NCBI GenBank assembly: GCA_001599915.1
Contig: BCIG01000021.1
Coordinates: forward strand, 248,001-312,000
Source of the DNA: Symbiotaphrina buchneri
Taxonomy: Eukaryota > Ascomycota > Symbiotaphrinales > Symbiotaphrinaceae
Reading direction: 5' to 3'
Length of the DNA: 64,000 bases
A program made the position numbers and the translations under genes. This document shows, piece after piece, positions 24,516-35,866 of the stretch. The notes below the pieces were generated by a model, which had not been told where the DNA came from, did no database searches, and was given only the letters and a program-made list of their open reading frames with translations. Position 1 is the stretch's first letter, and each line of letters starts with the position of its first letter.

Positions 24516-27500
24516 ATGCACAACGTACCACCTCCAAATCGCCGGCCTGGCAGCTCCCAGCCGTCCCCACAGCGTCCTGCGACCGCAACCGCGCAACATG
24601 ATCCTCCGCGCTGGTCGACGTACCCAATGCCCTCTCCACCTGACTCCTTATCAGCGAGGACGCCGTCGGGCACCTCGTCATTGTATGATCGACTCAGCGA
24701 AGCGCCACCTCGTTATCCTTTCAATCGCGGCAGCGCAAGGGACTCAAAACCACTTGCGACACGAGGGGACGGAGCTCCTTCCGGGACAAATGGTTTCGGA
24801 ATCTGGGCCAGTTACCAGGATGGGGTGCAGCGGCGACATATTGACGAGGCACAACAACGTCGAGGAAGTATTCCTGACATGGAGAAGGACAAAAAGGATA
24901 TTGCAGGTAAGAAACGTTGTGTTTCGGGGTGCGCTGAGATATATTGCGCGCAAATCTCTTCTCCGCACCGCCGTCAATTTCCCAGGCCCTCTGTTTTCAC
25001 CAGACTGTTGTAGCTGGTCGAAGAAGACATTCACTGGTCTTGGTAATTGCTGGGTTTTTACCAGCGATCCATCAGTCCATTTTTCATTCACTCGTTCATT
25101 CATTCGCACATTGGGTTTGCGCATTCCTGCCTGCCTGATCTCCTTCTGTTTCAGGATGGCGGATCTGCTTCGGTGAATCGGGTGCTACCGGTACTGGTAC
25201 TTTCAAGTTAGGGCGCCGAGCGATCCCTTGTCTTTCTCTCGCTTGTCTCCAGGCCGGCGGCCGACCCCTAACCTGGTCGGGGATGGCGCGTCTGGCTGGT
25301 CCGGCTGGCCTGGAGATGACATGTGCGCGTCGGTGGCAGCAATGCCAAGGGCCTCAGACGGGCTGTTCCGGAACAAGTCCAGCGCCTCGGTGGGCCTTGC
25401 AGCGCCTGCAGGCCGGCGCCGCAGAGAACCTTGGAAGGATGGGGGAAAAGCTCGGACGTCCGAAATGCCTGCCTGCACCTGGTTGGATGTCGATTAATTG
25501 CCCTTGGCCTTGGCGCCCTTGCTACGGAGTACGAGTACCGATGTTGGATTCAACGCTAACCCGCTATGTGTGCCTGTTGCAGCAGACTTGTCCTCGACGC
25601 GGATGCACTCCGCAACTCCCAATGCCCTTCCCGTCCAACACCATCCGCCGCAGTCCCGCGAACAGTCGACGACTGCCCGCCCTCAAATGTCGCAACCAAC
25701 TGGTGATGGCCACCAGCGCCGAAGCTCATTAGGAGGCAACCCGTCTCGGTTCTTTTCTGGTAAGTGAACTAAGTCGGCATGGTCAGATCAGGGGCCAGCT
25801 GTGGGAGCTTCGCACCCTGGCTTCAGAGTAAGAGCTGCAGACTGGTTGCGCGATCTGGGCAATAACTCGTGCTCGACCAGCGTGCCAGTCCAGCTATTGA
25901 ACAACCTGTGGCGCCCACTGCTCCACGTCACTGCTCTCTACAAACTACCACTGCGACTTTCATCCTCTCCTCTCTGGAAGCTCAGTTTTAACATTGCTTC
26001 TTGATTCTAGGTCCTTACGATCACTCGCCTCTTCCGCCACCTCCTTTCAGTAGTCGCCATTCTATGCCTCCTCCATCCTCACCGCAACAACCGCCAGTAC
26101 GAGGGCCCCCGCCTCCTCCTCCCTTTTCCAGCGGCCGAGAGCTTCCGGCCCTCCCCCCTTTACATCGGCCGTCTAGCAGCATGTCAATATCCTCCATAAT
26201 CGGAGATGGTCCGCGCGAGTCGACATCTGCTCCGCCGCCTTTCCCTCCTCCACTGTCCACGTCGGGCCCGCCTTCCTATCCGCTGAAAGGTGGCCCTGCT
26301 CTTTCGCCCATCCGCACATCGACCAACGCCGACGCACCTGCTTATTCTGTCCAGCGAGGGCGTACTCCAGACAAATTTGAGAACGGTCGCGCCCAGGAAT
26401 CACGAGACATGCGGCCGACCATACCAGCCTCTCCTACAAGCTTAGCCTTTGGCAGGAACCGTGCTTCCCCAGAGCTTTACCGCCAACCACAGTCGCCACA
26501 TGGGCAATCGAAGTTTGCAGGGTCCTTGGCTTCCACAGCAGATTCCCATCCTTTTCGAGAACCACAACATCAACATCTACGGCGGCCTAGCGGAGGGCCA
26601 CCTCCTAGACCCAACAGCCAACCGCTGATATTCGGTTCGACTGCTAATCCGCCCTATGAGGAGGCTCGCTCTGCATCCTCAACTTTCGGATCTCGTGGTC
26701 CATTCGCCGAGCGAGCTAGTATTGGACCTGAGATTGACCGACAATCGAGCATAGATAAAGGGGGGTTGGAGTCGGAGCAAGGACAACGACCGCGACAGGA
26801 AAGAGCTCCTTGGTCTGAGCGTCTGGAAGCTGCTTTAAGGCAGCCAGGCCAATCTGGGGTTCCAGGCCCGTCGGGGAGTGGTCCGTCCAAGCTCGTTCAA
26901 GAACCTCGAAGAAGATCGTTCTGGGGTGATACGGCGCCATTCCATAGTCGGGCTGAGCCTCGGCCACTGCAAGATGACAAGGTTGCTTCGCGATCCTTTG
27001 GAGGTCCATATCAGAATTTCGCGCAAGCTACCCAGTCATCTTTCGCGGCCGCAGCTAGAAACGTGGGGCCACCGTCTAGTGCGGCAGCCGAGACCAGGCC
27101 TCTGGTGTCTCATTATGGTTCAACAGCGGGCGCACAAATGAATGGTTCCGATCGTAGGCATCTTCCGGATTCGGCACCGAGCGCTTTTGGACGCCAGCTG
27201 TCCGAGCAAGCACAGACCAAAGTAAACGACGATTCGCAACAACAGCAACAGCAAAGGGGATTTCTGGGTGTCAATGCAGATAATGCCAGGAGAGGAGGCC
27301 GCATATCCCCTATCCCGCAGGCGGTTCAAGGTGCGCAGCCGCAGCTCAATGGACCGGCCGGTGAGCCTGGCATAAAGAGCGAGTTTGGGAAGATGTTCTC
27401 AGGTATCGGCAGTGGCGTCGGGACCGGCATCTCTGGAAGTCAACCCACAGGGTCTCCTGCGATACCAACGCCTTTGAACCGAAGTCCGTCGAAGGCCAAG

Positions 27501-28739
27501 GAAGTTGTCGCGAGCACGATGCCTGTCGAGAACGCCCTGGATGTGGAAGCGCGGAAGATTATTCGTCCTGGCTCAGCCCCACGAGGCGTCAAGAAAGTCA
27601 AAGATGAAGAAGGCAGGCCAGATAATGAAAGCCTTGATGGCCGAGTGACCCCGACGGTAGCAGGCACAAACAAGAAGCGGGCCAGACATGTCCATCACCA
27701 CCATCATCACCCGCATCATCAGTACGTGTGTATTGACCGTAGACAGCTTTGTTCGCTAACGATTGATAGCCACCATCATCACCACCATAAGCCCGACGAA
27801 GACGTACCCGCCCCCATCGGCGCTCAGCCCTTGCAAGCCAGTGTGTCGGCAGCCAAACGGCCTGGTACTCCATTACAGTCTGCACCGGCTTCGGCAAACC
27901 CTGTGTTGCATCATCATCATCACCACCACCATCATCATCATGTCCCGAAGCCTACAGCACCGCAAATTCGAAAGCCCACCATGACGATCCGTTCCAACTC
28001 CGTGCTCTCCAGCGTTGCTCACCTCCCACGCCATCATCTGGGCTCCACGCTCTACGCTCCAATGGTCACGCTGGCACCATCTACTTCATCTTATCTGAGT
28101 CAGAAATTCGGCTACGTGACCAACCCGAGGCCCCTACCTCGCTTCGAAGACAAGGAGAACTGCACGTTCACTGTCAGGGTACCACGTTTCTATTTGACAC
28201 CCGAGGAACGAGAAGGGATTGTATTCAGACGGGCTGTATGGGGCACAGACATCTACACGGACGATTCGGACGTGGTGGCCGCGGCTATTCACTCTGGGTG
28301 GATCCGGGGTGAGTGGGGTGATGATGTTGATGACTCGCTTTTGGACGTCGATCCGCCTTCTGTCACGGCAGCATCAAAGTCGCAGCTCCAACAGACGACC
28401 TTTACGGCTCCCCCAGCAAGCGGACCGATGGTGCCGCCAGAGGAGCGAGATTTGCATATTACGGTCCTTATCCTGCCGCCACTGGAATCTTACGCGTCGA
28501 CGGTCTCCCATGGGCTTCGATCGCGGGCCTGGGGCAGTGATCACGATGGCATGAGCTTCCGGATCGAAAGGATTGCGTGGGTGGATGAGGGAGCGGAGCG
28601 GGGTGAAGAGAGGGGAGGAGCGGCGCGACGCAAGAGGCTAAAGCTGATGTCTTCGTTCCACGGCGAGCAGCGGGCGGTGAGACTGTCGCTCAAGGTGGGT
28701 CAGCAGAACAGGCGGTTGGGGATAGAAGTCGGGGCATAA
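24516..28739 (+). CDS. RXT3: Rxt3, Rpd3L histone deacetylase complex subunit
   Basis: Four exons: 24516-24906, 25583-25759, 26011-27721, 27770-28739; 1082 aa. Rxt3 is a subunit of the large Rpd3 histone deacetylase complex that silences transcription. Only the C-terminal fifth is the conserved Rxt3 domain (residues about 850-1060): FGYVTNPRPLPRFEDKENC in part, FYLTPEEREGIVFRRAVWG, TDIYTDDSDVVAAAIHSGWI, and LHITVLILPPLE. The first 740 residues are disordered, Pro/Ser/Gln-rich (PPPPPPF runs), followed by two histidine runs around residues 750 and 806, the longer one of eleven His. The first intron is unusually long (676 nt), the second 251 nt, the third 48 nt with a CTAAC branch site and no in-frame stop, so retaining it would insert 16 residues between the His runs. 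The start and the first intron are the weakest parts. Confidence 0.82.
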
Positions 28740-29820
28740 GCGACGGCCTTTGCCTTTGGGCCCGCGGTGAGGTTGGGTGGAGTCAGTCTCTGCTCTGTCT
28801 ACGTGCTCTATCTTCCCATTAGTGTTCTTTAGTGATGGCCCGATCGCACAGCGTGGAGCCCAGTATCTGCTGGGATGGAGATGGAATCAAGCGTGTTGTT
28901 GCTATTTAGCGATACCTGTTACAGTTGTGGAGAAGCAGGCAATGGGGTTGTTTCAAATCACTTGTGTGCTACCTTGTCGCGTCGATGATCTCTAAGGTAC
29001 AAGCTGTGGTCATTCAGCAGCACGCCTACCCGTACTGTACCGTAGATTCTTACTCTATAGAAGGTCTATGCAATTGTTGCAAAATGCATGTGAAACGTAG
29101 TATGTGGGGGGTATTCCTTGTCAGTGAATGATCGGCTGGTTCCGCAGCCGCCGGGCCCGCCAAAGCTGCTCGCTCGGAGGATCACATGCCAATTTCTTTG
29201 TCGGTCCGATGATGCACGAACGTCCTTCTGCTTCTTGTCGGTCCGACATTCCGTTTACTTACCCGTGCATCTCGTTTACCGGAGATTGTGCACGTGCACT
29301 ACGTCTCTTATGTACTTTACTGGTTTATGTTCACAGGCCCTGTCCAACAGCATCATCATTATCATCTTTGGCATCAAGGCTGCTCTCCGTTTTCTCCATC
29401 TTGCTCGCACCGTCATGCGTTCGAGCCCAGCGTCCACCTATCAGCTGGACGTCCTCTTTCATCCGCTATATCAATCAGCATTCCTTGAGCTCATGGACTA
29501 CTGACCTTCGTGGCTCCCGACATCGACTCGTGATATACCTACCTATATAGTCATTGTTCCTTCGGCAGGAGACATGTCCAGACTGCTGTCTGATGAAACC
29601 TACTCCTCAGCTCTAGTGTGAAAATGATAGGTCCGTATCCATTTTCAGACAAGGCTCTCGTCGTGCTGTAGTAGGCCTAATACGAGTACTCATCTCAGAT
29701 CATGTGCTTGGGCGACCTTCAGTCCAGTTTCGCAAGATACAGGTCTTGATCGTTGTTTCTTTTTGGTCTCTATACTTGTTTCGGTACATCTCCAGCCACA
29801 GCTGGTATGGAAGATGCTAA
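28740..29820. other. Intergenic region RXT3 to lipase
   Basis: About 1.1 kb. It should contain RXT3 3' flank and the promoter and missing 5' exon(s) of the lipase gene. A 12-bp palindrome with a CACGTG core (GTGCACGTGCAC) lies at 29288-29299. Open frames of 128-140 codons at 29118-29550 overlap each other, lack family features and are not called. Confidence 0.4.
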
Positions 29821-31905
29821 TCGAAAGCCAGGGGAGATAGAAACGGTCCGCCCGGCATCAGAAAATTATCGAGCCGCCTATCGAAACGCCTTACTCCATG
29901 GCAGACTGTCGTGATTACCCTCCTTTGGCTCTGTGTATCCCGCAATTTCGCCAAACTGGTCGGTCTGGAATGCCCCGAGCCCTTGGCCAATCTCTACACG
30001 CCGTCATATTTCAGGGCGACATGGGTTACTACGGCCCTGGATGCCGGCTTTTGGACGGCTATGAGGATTCGACGAAAATGGCTGCGGGATCTGGCCTCTA
30101 TGGTCTTCTCTGTATACTATCTCATCGCTGCCGAGCAAGCCGATGAGAAAGTACGCAAAGTCAGGGGAGCCTTGACAATAGACCATCTCCGAGTGTCATG
30201 GAACAAGACTACAACCCCGTATCTGTCTTTCTTCACGAAGCTGCTTCGGCCGAGGTTGACCAGGTATCCTCCACGCGCCATCCGCATCCCGCGCCCGCCT
30301 GAGTCGTCATACAAAGACCCTGTCGCCGGCTGGCTGTATTTTGATGGACCGTTGTCTGCATTAAAGCAACACAGCAAACTCATCCTTGATATACCTGGAG
30401 GAGGCTGGGTAGCGATGACCCCAAGGAACCATGATGAAAGATTGCTGGGCTGGGCCGGGAGAACAGGCTTGCCAATCCTGAGTCTCAACTACAGGAAGGC
30501 ACCGGAGTTCCCTTATCCTTATGCACTTGACGAATGTTACGACGTATACCGAACCATAATCGCCAGCCGAGGGAAGTGTGTCGGGTTTACAGGTGGAGCT
30601 TCTCCCAAGATTGTGGTTACCGGCGACAGTGCTGGGGGAAATCTGGCGACTGGTGTCCTGTTGATGATTGCTCAGTCAGGAGCAACTGACTCTCGTAGCT
30701 GGAAGAACCAGGATGTCCTTCCAATGCCAGAGGCCCTGATTCTAGCGTACCCTGCCCTGGACATGAACATAGGAAACTGGATGACAGACGAACAGATGGC
30801 ATTCATCAAGGATCGCCGTATGCGCAAGACAAATAAAGCGCTCATAAGCCGCAAAAGCGAAGACTACTCTCGTCTGACTCCAAATACACCGCATGAATCC
30901 GACGAGGACATGGACACGAGCCCTGCCGCTTCCCCAGCGCAGCGTCCTTCAGAGCCTATAGATGGCGCCCAGCCCCTCGAATCGGGTGCGAATCCCGCAG
31001 CAGCTCACATTGGTACCGGGGGTTCTCTTGACGCGCAGACTTCATGTGTTGTCAGCAGCAAGCCACAACTACTGAAGACGCGCCTGGCCACGTCGTCCAT
31101 GATCTCTTACTTTGCAGACCGCATCCTCACCCCTGAAATGATGCGGGCGATGATCATCCTTTACATTGGGCCCCACACCCGCCCTGACTTCAGCACAGAC
31201 TACCTTCTATCTCCCCTAGTAGCCTCGGAATCGCTACTTGCCAAGTTCCCAAAAACTTACTTCCTGACCGGTGAGCGCGATCCATTGGTGGATGATACCG
31301 CAATCTTTGCTGGACGTCTAAGGGCGGCAAAGTGGAATGCGCGAAAAGAGCGCCAGCAGTTGGGTCTACTATCCGCAAAAGCCCTCGCCGAGTTCCGGGA
31401 GGAGGATGTGGTGGAGGTCAGCCTTATCCCAGGGATCAGTCACGGCTTCATGCAATTTCTGGGTGTGTTCCCTGAAGGTTGGCGCTATGTGTACCGTTGT
31501 GCCAGATGGATTGAAGAGGCGTTCGCCAAGTCCGACGAGCGTGCGCTGCGAGCTCAGCAGAGAAGAGAGATGGCTGCAGCAAAAGGCATGCCGGAAAGCG
31601 GCAGATTCCACCGCCGCAAAGCCACCGAGAGCTCGGGCGACGAGGACCGCCCACTGGAGATGAGCATGCTCCATGGAACACGAGGGAGGGATACTGCTGG
31701 CCGAAAGCGCAGGCAAGGCGTTGCGAGAGAAGGCCCAGGTGGCGGTGAGGAAGGTGACCAAATGGGACAGCCGCTTCAAAGAACGAAGAGTATGGTCAGC
31801 TCTGCGAGTGAGGACGACCTTCTTGGAAGGAGGATGAAGGGCTTGACGCAAGGATTATTGGGCACGGGCGATAAGGAGTTTGCGTTGGGCAAGCCGGAGA
31901 TGTAG
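29821..31905 (+). CDS. Alpha/beta-hydrolase, hormone-sensitive-lipase-like esterase; 5' end unresolved
   Basis: The frame is open from 29821 to the stop at 31905 (694 codons) but has no ATG before 30061, although the residues before it (CPEPLANLYTPSYFRATWV) look coding. A 5' exon, or a frame break near 29897, is therefore likely. Hydrolase features: oxyanion motif DIPGGGWVAM, PILSLNYRKAPEFPYPYALD, nucleophile elbow VVTGDSAGGNLATG, acid in FLTGERDPLVDD and base in PGISHGFMQF, giving a full Ser-Asp-His triad. A Ser/Pro-rich insert separates the nucleophile and acid parts, and a basic, Ser-rich tail of about 120 residues follows. The family hydrolyses lipid esters, probably at lipid droplets or ER; substrate unknown. 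Confidence 0.78.
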   Translation, partial: SKARGDRNGPPGIRKLSSRLSKRLTPWQTVVITLLWLCVSRNFAKLVGLECPEPLANLYTPSYFRATWVTTALDAGFWTAMRIRRKWLRDLASMVFSVYYLIAAEQADEKVRKVRGALTIDHLRVSWNKTTTPYLSFFTKLLRPRLTRYPPRAIRIPRPPESSYKDPVAGWLYFDGPLSALKQHSKLILDIPGGGWVAMTPRNHDERLLGWAGRTGLPILSLNYRKAPEFPYPYALDECYDVYRTIIASRGKCVGFTGGASPKIVVTGDSAGGNLATGVLLMIAQSGATDSRSWKNQDVLPMPEALILAYPALDMNIGNWMTDEQMAFIKDRRMRKTNKALISRKSEDYSRLTPNTPHESDEDMDTSPAASPAQRPSEPIDGAQPLESGANPAAAHIGTGGSLDAQTSCVVSSKPQLLKTRLATSSMISYFADRILTPEMMRAMIILYIGPHTRPDFSTDYLLSPLVASESLLAKFPKTYFLTGERDPLVDDTAIFAGRLRAAKWNARKERQQLGLLSAKALAEFREEDVVEVSLIPGISHGFMQFLGVFPEGWRYVYRCARWIEEAFAKSDERALRAQQRREMAAAKGMPESGRFHRRKATESSGDEDRPLEMSMLHGTRGRDTAGRKRRQGVAREGPGGGEEGDQMGQPLQRTKSMVSSASEDDLLGRRMKGLTQGLLGTGDKEFALGKPEM

Positions 31906-32089
31906 CCGACCACTCAATTGGAAGGACATCTGAACGCATGACATATGAGCCAACATATATGATAGAGCATGTATCAAGCCCTCGAACGGCATAGAAAAGA
32001 TATCGTAAATGCCGTGGAGGCTGCCAGGTTTCCAATCGGATGATTACCTATCCGTGTATGGTCTCGACCCCTAATGCCCCCTTTTAGCT

Positions 32090-32488
32090 TTAAGTATCTG
32101 TCGCTCGTGCCCTCCGCTCCTCCGCGATTCTCAACGTCTCCTCAACGACCAACAGATCCCTCTCGATCATTTCGGCCCAGTTCTGCACATCACCGATCTC
32201 CTTCAATCCCTTTGCGCTTCGCTCCACTTCCCTGGTGAACTTGTCGGTCTGCTTCGCCAGGTTCTTGGCCGCCTTCTCCACGTCGGACTGCTGTCTGGAT
32301 AGGGCGTTGGAGTTGGCGTGGAGGTTCTGCGCTCGCGTGTGAAGCTGGTTGTCGAGGCCGTGGGCGGCCGATGAGAGGCTTGCAAGGAAGGCGGTCCGCG
32401 AAGAGGCGGTCGCCGACGGATCGGAGGGGGTGTCCGTGGAGGCCCCGGGGGTTGCGATAGCAGGGGTTGAAGAGGCTTGTGAAGACAT
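32090..32488 (-). CDS. BLOC-1 subunit 1 / GCN5L1-like protein
   Basis: Single exon, 132 aa. The C-terminal two thirds is a coiled coil with the BLOC1S1 pattern: LHANSNALSRQQSDVEKAAK, LAKQTDKFTREVERSAKGLK, then the signature IGDVQNWAEMIERDLLVVEE and TLRIAEE. BLOC-1 and the fungal BLOC-like complex act on endosomes, where they bring a RabGAP to Rab5-type GTPases; human BLOC1S1 also affects mitochondrial acetylation. The first 40 residues are Ser/Thr/Ala/Pro-rich and disordered. Start at 32488 is the only Met before the conserved part. It shares an 897-bp divergent promoter with the peroxisomal ABC transporter. Confidence 0.87.
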   Translation of the reverse strand: MSSQASSTPAIATPGASTDTPSDPSATASSRTAFLASLSSAAHGLDNQLHTRAQNLHANSNALSRQQSDVEKAAKNLAKQTDKFTREVERSAKGLKEIGDVQNWAEMIERDLLVVEETLRIAEERRARATDT

Positions 32489-33385
32489 CTTGGAGCAGGG
32501 ACGGTCAGATCTTGAGGCCGCGACTCTGTTACGGTCTTCGCGTGCAGTTGCGTACTAAGTTGAAATATCAATGTTGCCGTGACAGAGCCCCTCTCTTCGG
32601 GGACTCCCCAAAGCCACCCGTCGCAGACGGCCCGGTTGTCCTCACCCCTGTCCTTTCTTCTCACCTGACCGCGAAGCAAATGGCGCTTCACCCTGTGGTG
32701 TGGTGTGCCGAACGCTGCGAGTTGTGTGGATGGGGCAAGATAGGCTCCTGCAGCTCTAGTGGCCTATCTTTCATGCATGTCCTGCAGCCATATCCCGAGT
32801 ATCAGGCAGTTCTCCAGTCCAGGGAGAAAAGGTACTTGGATTCAACTGAAGATCCGAGAAACAAAACACGAACAAACAAACTTGTCTTCTTTATGGAATG
32901 GTTCCAGAGCAACTGAAAAAGTTTGATCGTGGTCCTAGTTCATGCTGCCAAAAACAGGAAAACGGTACGACAAAATATAATAGAAATAGAGAAAGGGGAA
33001 AGTAAAGTTGCGCAATAAGAACTTCAGAGGCCGGAAATTATCTTTGATAAGACCGAAGGAGCATTTCTTCCATATAACACCAAAACATATAAAGATAACC
33101 GTGATTTTCTTGTTCGTGTACGAATATTCCAGGTTCACCGATGTCGCAGTGTCGCGATGAAAACCAGACTGGTGACAGCATCCTCGGCTCGCTCCGCATC
33201 ACATGCGCCTCTAGTGACATACCCCAGATTTGCGTCTCGGGCGCCAGCGTCCCGCAAGCAGCATCTGTCCTCCCCGCACAACCACAACAGACCACAGACT
33301 GCTTCCCATCGAAACTATTGCGACAACGCACCGTATGTGGAGGTTTGATCGTTGCCTGGACCGACTCTCGACGTAGCTTGGAATC
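32489..33385. promoter_or_regulatory. Divergent promoter BLOC1S1 / PXA2
   Basis: Nearly 900 bp between divergent start codons, with an AT-rich block at about 32930-33125. No gene is supported; overlapping short frames on both strands lack family features. Confidence 0.4.
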
Positions 33386-35668
33386 ATGGCCGCTCATTCT
33401 AAGCTTCTGTCTCCTCCATACTCCGATCGGTCGCTCAAACGCCTCGTTTCCGAATTGACCAATCTATACTTACGCCATCGGACGAGGATTTCTCGAGCTG
33501 TCTACCTTACCCTCTTCGTCGCTCTTATCAACCGCGTCCGCAATGCTATCTCCGAGCAGAAGGCAGCTTCGGCCCGCCAGCATGAAGCGCGCATCCGGCG
33601 GGGCACTTCCTCGAGCGAGGGCGAGGCTACGAGCAGGAAGAAGGTGGAACTGAACCGGGAATTTTTCAAGAACCTACTCCGTCTGCTGAAGATCGTCATA
33701 CCCGGATGGAGAAGTAAGGAGCTGAGGCTATTGATCAGTCACAGCATTTTCCTGGTGATAAGGACTCTGCTCAGCCTGTACGTGGCGGAATTGGACGGTA
33801 GACTTGTGAGCAACCTTGTAAGGGGCAGGGGTCGGGATTTCCTCATTGGTATCGTGTGGTGGATGCTTGTCGCTATTCCTGCGACATTCACCAATTCAAT
33901 GGTATTTCAGAACGCCCATCAAAAGCTGATTTGCTGCTCAATGACATGTCCAGTTGTCCTACCACCAATGCAAACTGTCCTTGCAATATCGAACTCGACT
34001 GACCAACTATATCCACAACAAATACCTGTCGCACATGACCTTCTATACCCTCTCGACTCTTGATGATCGAATAAAGAACGCAGACCAGCTGATTACTGTT
34101 GATGTCTCGAAGTTCTCCAATAGCCTAGCCGAGCTATACTCGAATCTGGCCAAACCTATTCTCGACATGTGCATCTACAATTATTCACTATCGCGGAGCG
34201 TCGGCGGAGAAGGCTTGTTCATGATGAGCTTGCTAGTCCAACTCTCAGCCAATGTAATGCGAGCTTTAACGCCCCCTTTTGGCAGATATGTGGCCGACGA
34301 GGCACGATTAGAAGGAGAGTTCAGATTCCAACATTCGCGCTTGATAGACTACAGTGAAGAGGTGGCTTTATTTTCCGGACATGAGGCAGAGAAGGACACG
34401 CTCGATAAGGGGTACTTTACCTTGATAAAACATGTCAACTATATTCTGCGAAGAAGATTCTACCACGGGGTGATGGAAGACTTTGTGATCAAGTACTTCT
34501 GGGGCGCATTGGGCCTCGTTCTCTGCAGCTTTCCTGTGTTCTTCAAGATACCTGGTGCTACCGGTAAAAGCATGGGTGATCGGACTGAAAGTGAGTGCCT
34601 CGATTTCCCTCCGTCATTCGGTTCTGACTGTGCCGAGGTTTTGTCACCAATCGGCGGATGCTGCTCTCATCATCCGACGCTTTTGGACGGGTGATGTTTT
34701 CTTACAAGGAGGTAACCGAACTTGCCGGCTATACCTCCAGAGTATCGACTCTACTGGATGTCATGGATGACATTCAAGCCGGGCATTTTGAGAAGAAGCT
34801 TGTTTCTTCTGCCGGAACCGAAGAGAACGCGGCGGTTTTAAGGGGAAGGGGCACAGTGGTTGAAGGGGAGGACATCGAGTTCATTGATGTGCCAATAGTA
34901 TCTCCTAACGGCGACGTGCTCGTGAGGAAGCTCAGCTTCTCCGTCAAGCCAGGCGCGCATCTGCTCATAGTTGGACCAAATGGTTGTGGGAAATCGTCGC
35001 TTTTCCGAATACTTGGAGGGCTTTGGCCTGTCTATGGAGGTACCGTGCGGAAGCCTCCATTCTCAGACATCTTCTATATCCCTCAGCGGCCGTATCTCTC
35101 CCGGGGTACGTTACGCCAGCAGATCATCTATCCGGACGGCATTCGAGAGATGCGCGACAAAGGCGTGACTGACAACGATCTATACCGCATCCTCGCAACC
35201 GTGGAGATCGAAGGCATCGTGGATCGCGAAGGGGGTTGGGATGTGGAGCATGAGTGGCGAGACGTGCTCTCTGGTGGGCTGCAACAACGGGTAGCTATGG
35301 CCAGACTCTTCTACCACGCACCAAAGTACGCCATTCTGGATGAGTGTACGAGTAGTGTGACATTGGAGATTGAGCGGGTCATGTATGAGACCGCTAAGAG
35401 CCTAGGAATCACTCTCATGACTGTGAGCCACAGAAGAAGTCTGTGGAAGTACCATACGAACATTCTGCAGTTCGACGGGCAGGGCAACTATGTCTTCACC
35501 AAGCTCGATACTGAGAAACGGCTCAAGCTCGAAGAGTAAGTGGCCTTGATTTTAGATGTATCGACAGAACACTGCTAATCGGTCGAAAACAGTGAGAAAG
35601 AAGAGCTTGAGTTACAGTTAAGAGCGGTACCAGAGATAGAGAAGAGGATTGCGGAATTGACAGGGTAG
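33386..35668 (+). CDS. PXA2: Peroxisomal ABC half-transporter, ALD/ABCD family (Pxa2)
   Basis: Four exons: 33386-33901, 33954-34590, 34638-35535, 35593-35668; 708 aa. Pxa2 pairs with Pxa1 to import long-chain acyl-CoA into peroxisomes for beta-oxidation. The N-terminal half is the ALD-type membrane domain ([21 protein letters not shown] in part, [36 protein letters not shown]). The nucleotide-binding domain has Walker [10 protein letters not shown] (about residue 496), [19 protein letters not shown], signature [14 protein letters not shown], Walker [12 protein letters not shown] and H-loop [12 protein letters not shown]. One NBD only, as expected for a half-transporter. Introns are 52, 47 and 57 nt and in phase; the last exon adds a short Glu-rich tail. 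Converges on the SDR gene. Confidence 0.93.
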
Positions 35669-35866
35669 ATTAGGCCCTTTGCTTTTGCCAACTTACTGTG
35701 ATGTCAACCGCGAAGATAAGATGAGAGGAGATCGGTTCTGGGCTCACCAAGCATTGTACTTTATGGCAGCAAGGATGGCATTGGACCTTGGGCGCCAGGC
35801 TTTCGTATGGGTAAGCATTTGGGTCTTTTGCGAGAGATGTCATTTAGATTTTTCTTTTCTGCTGGA

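Noticed and set aside
24484-25176. 230-codon open frame overlapping the first exon and intron of RXT3
   Set aside because: It is another frame of the RXT3 first exon; only the RXT3 frame shows the Pro/Ser style that continues into later exons.
29118-29550. Two overlapping open frames of 128-140 codons before the lipase gene
   Set aside because: Both lack recognisable motifs, begin without a convincing ATG context and overlap each other; treated as chance frames in leader sequence.
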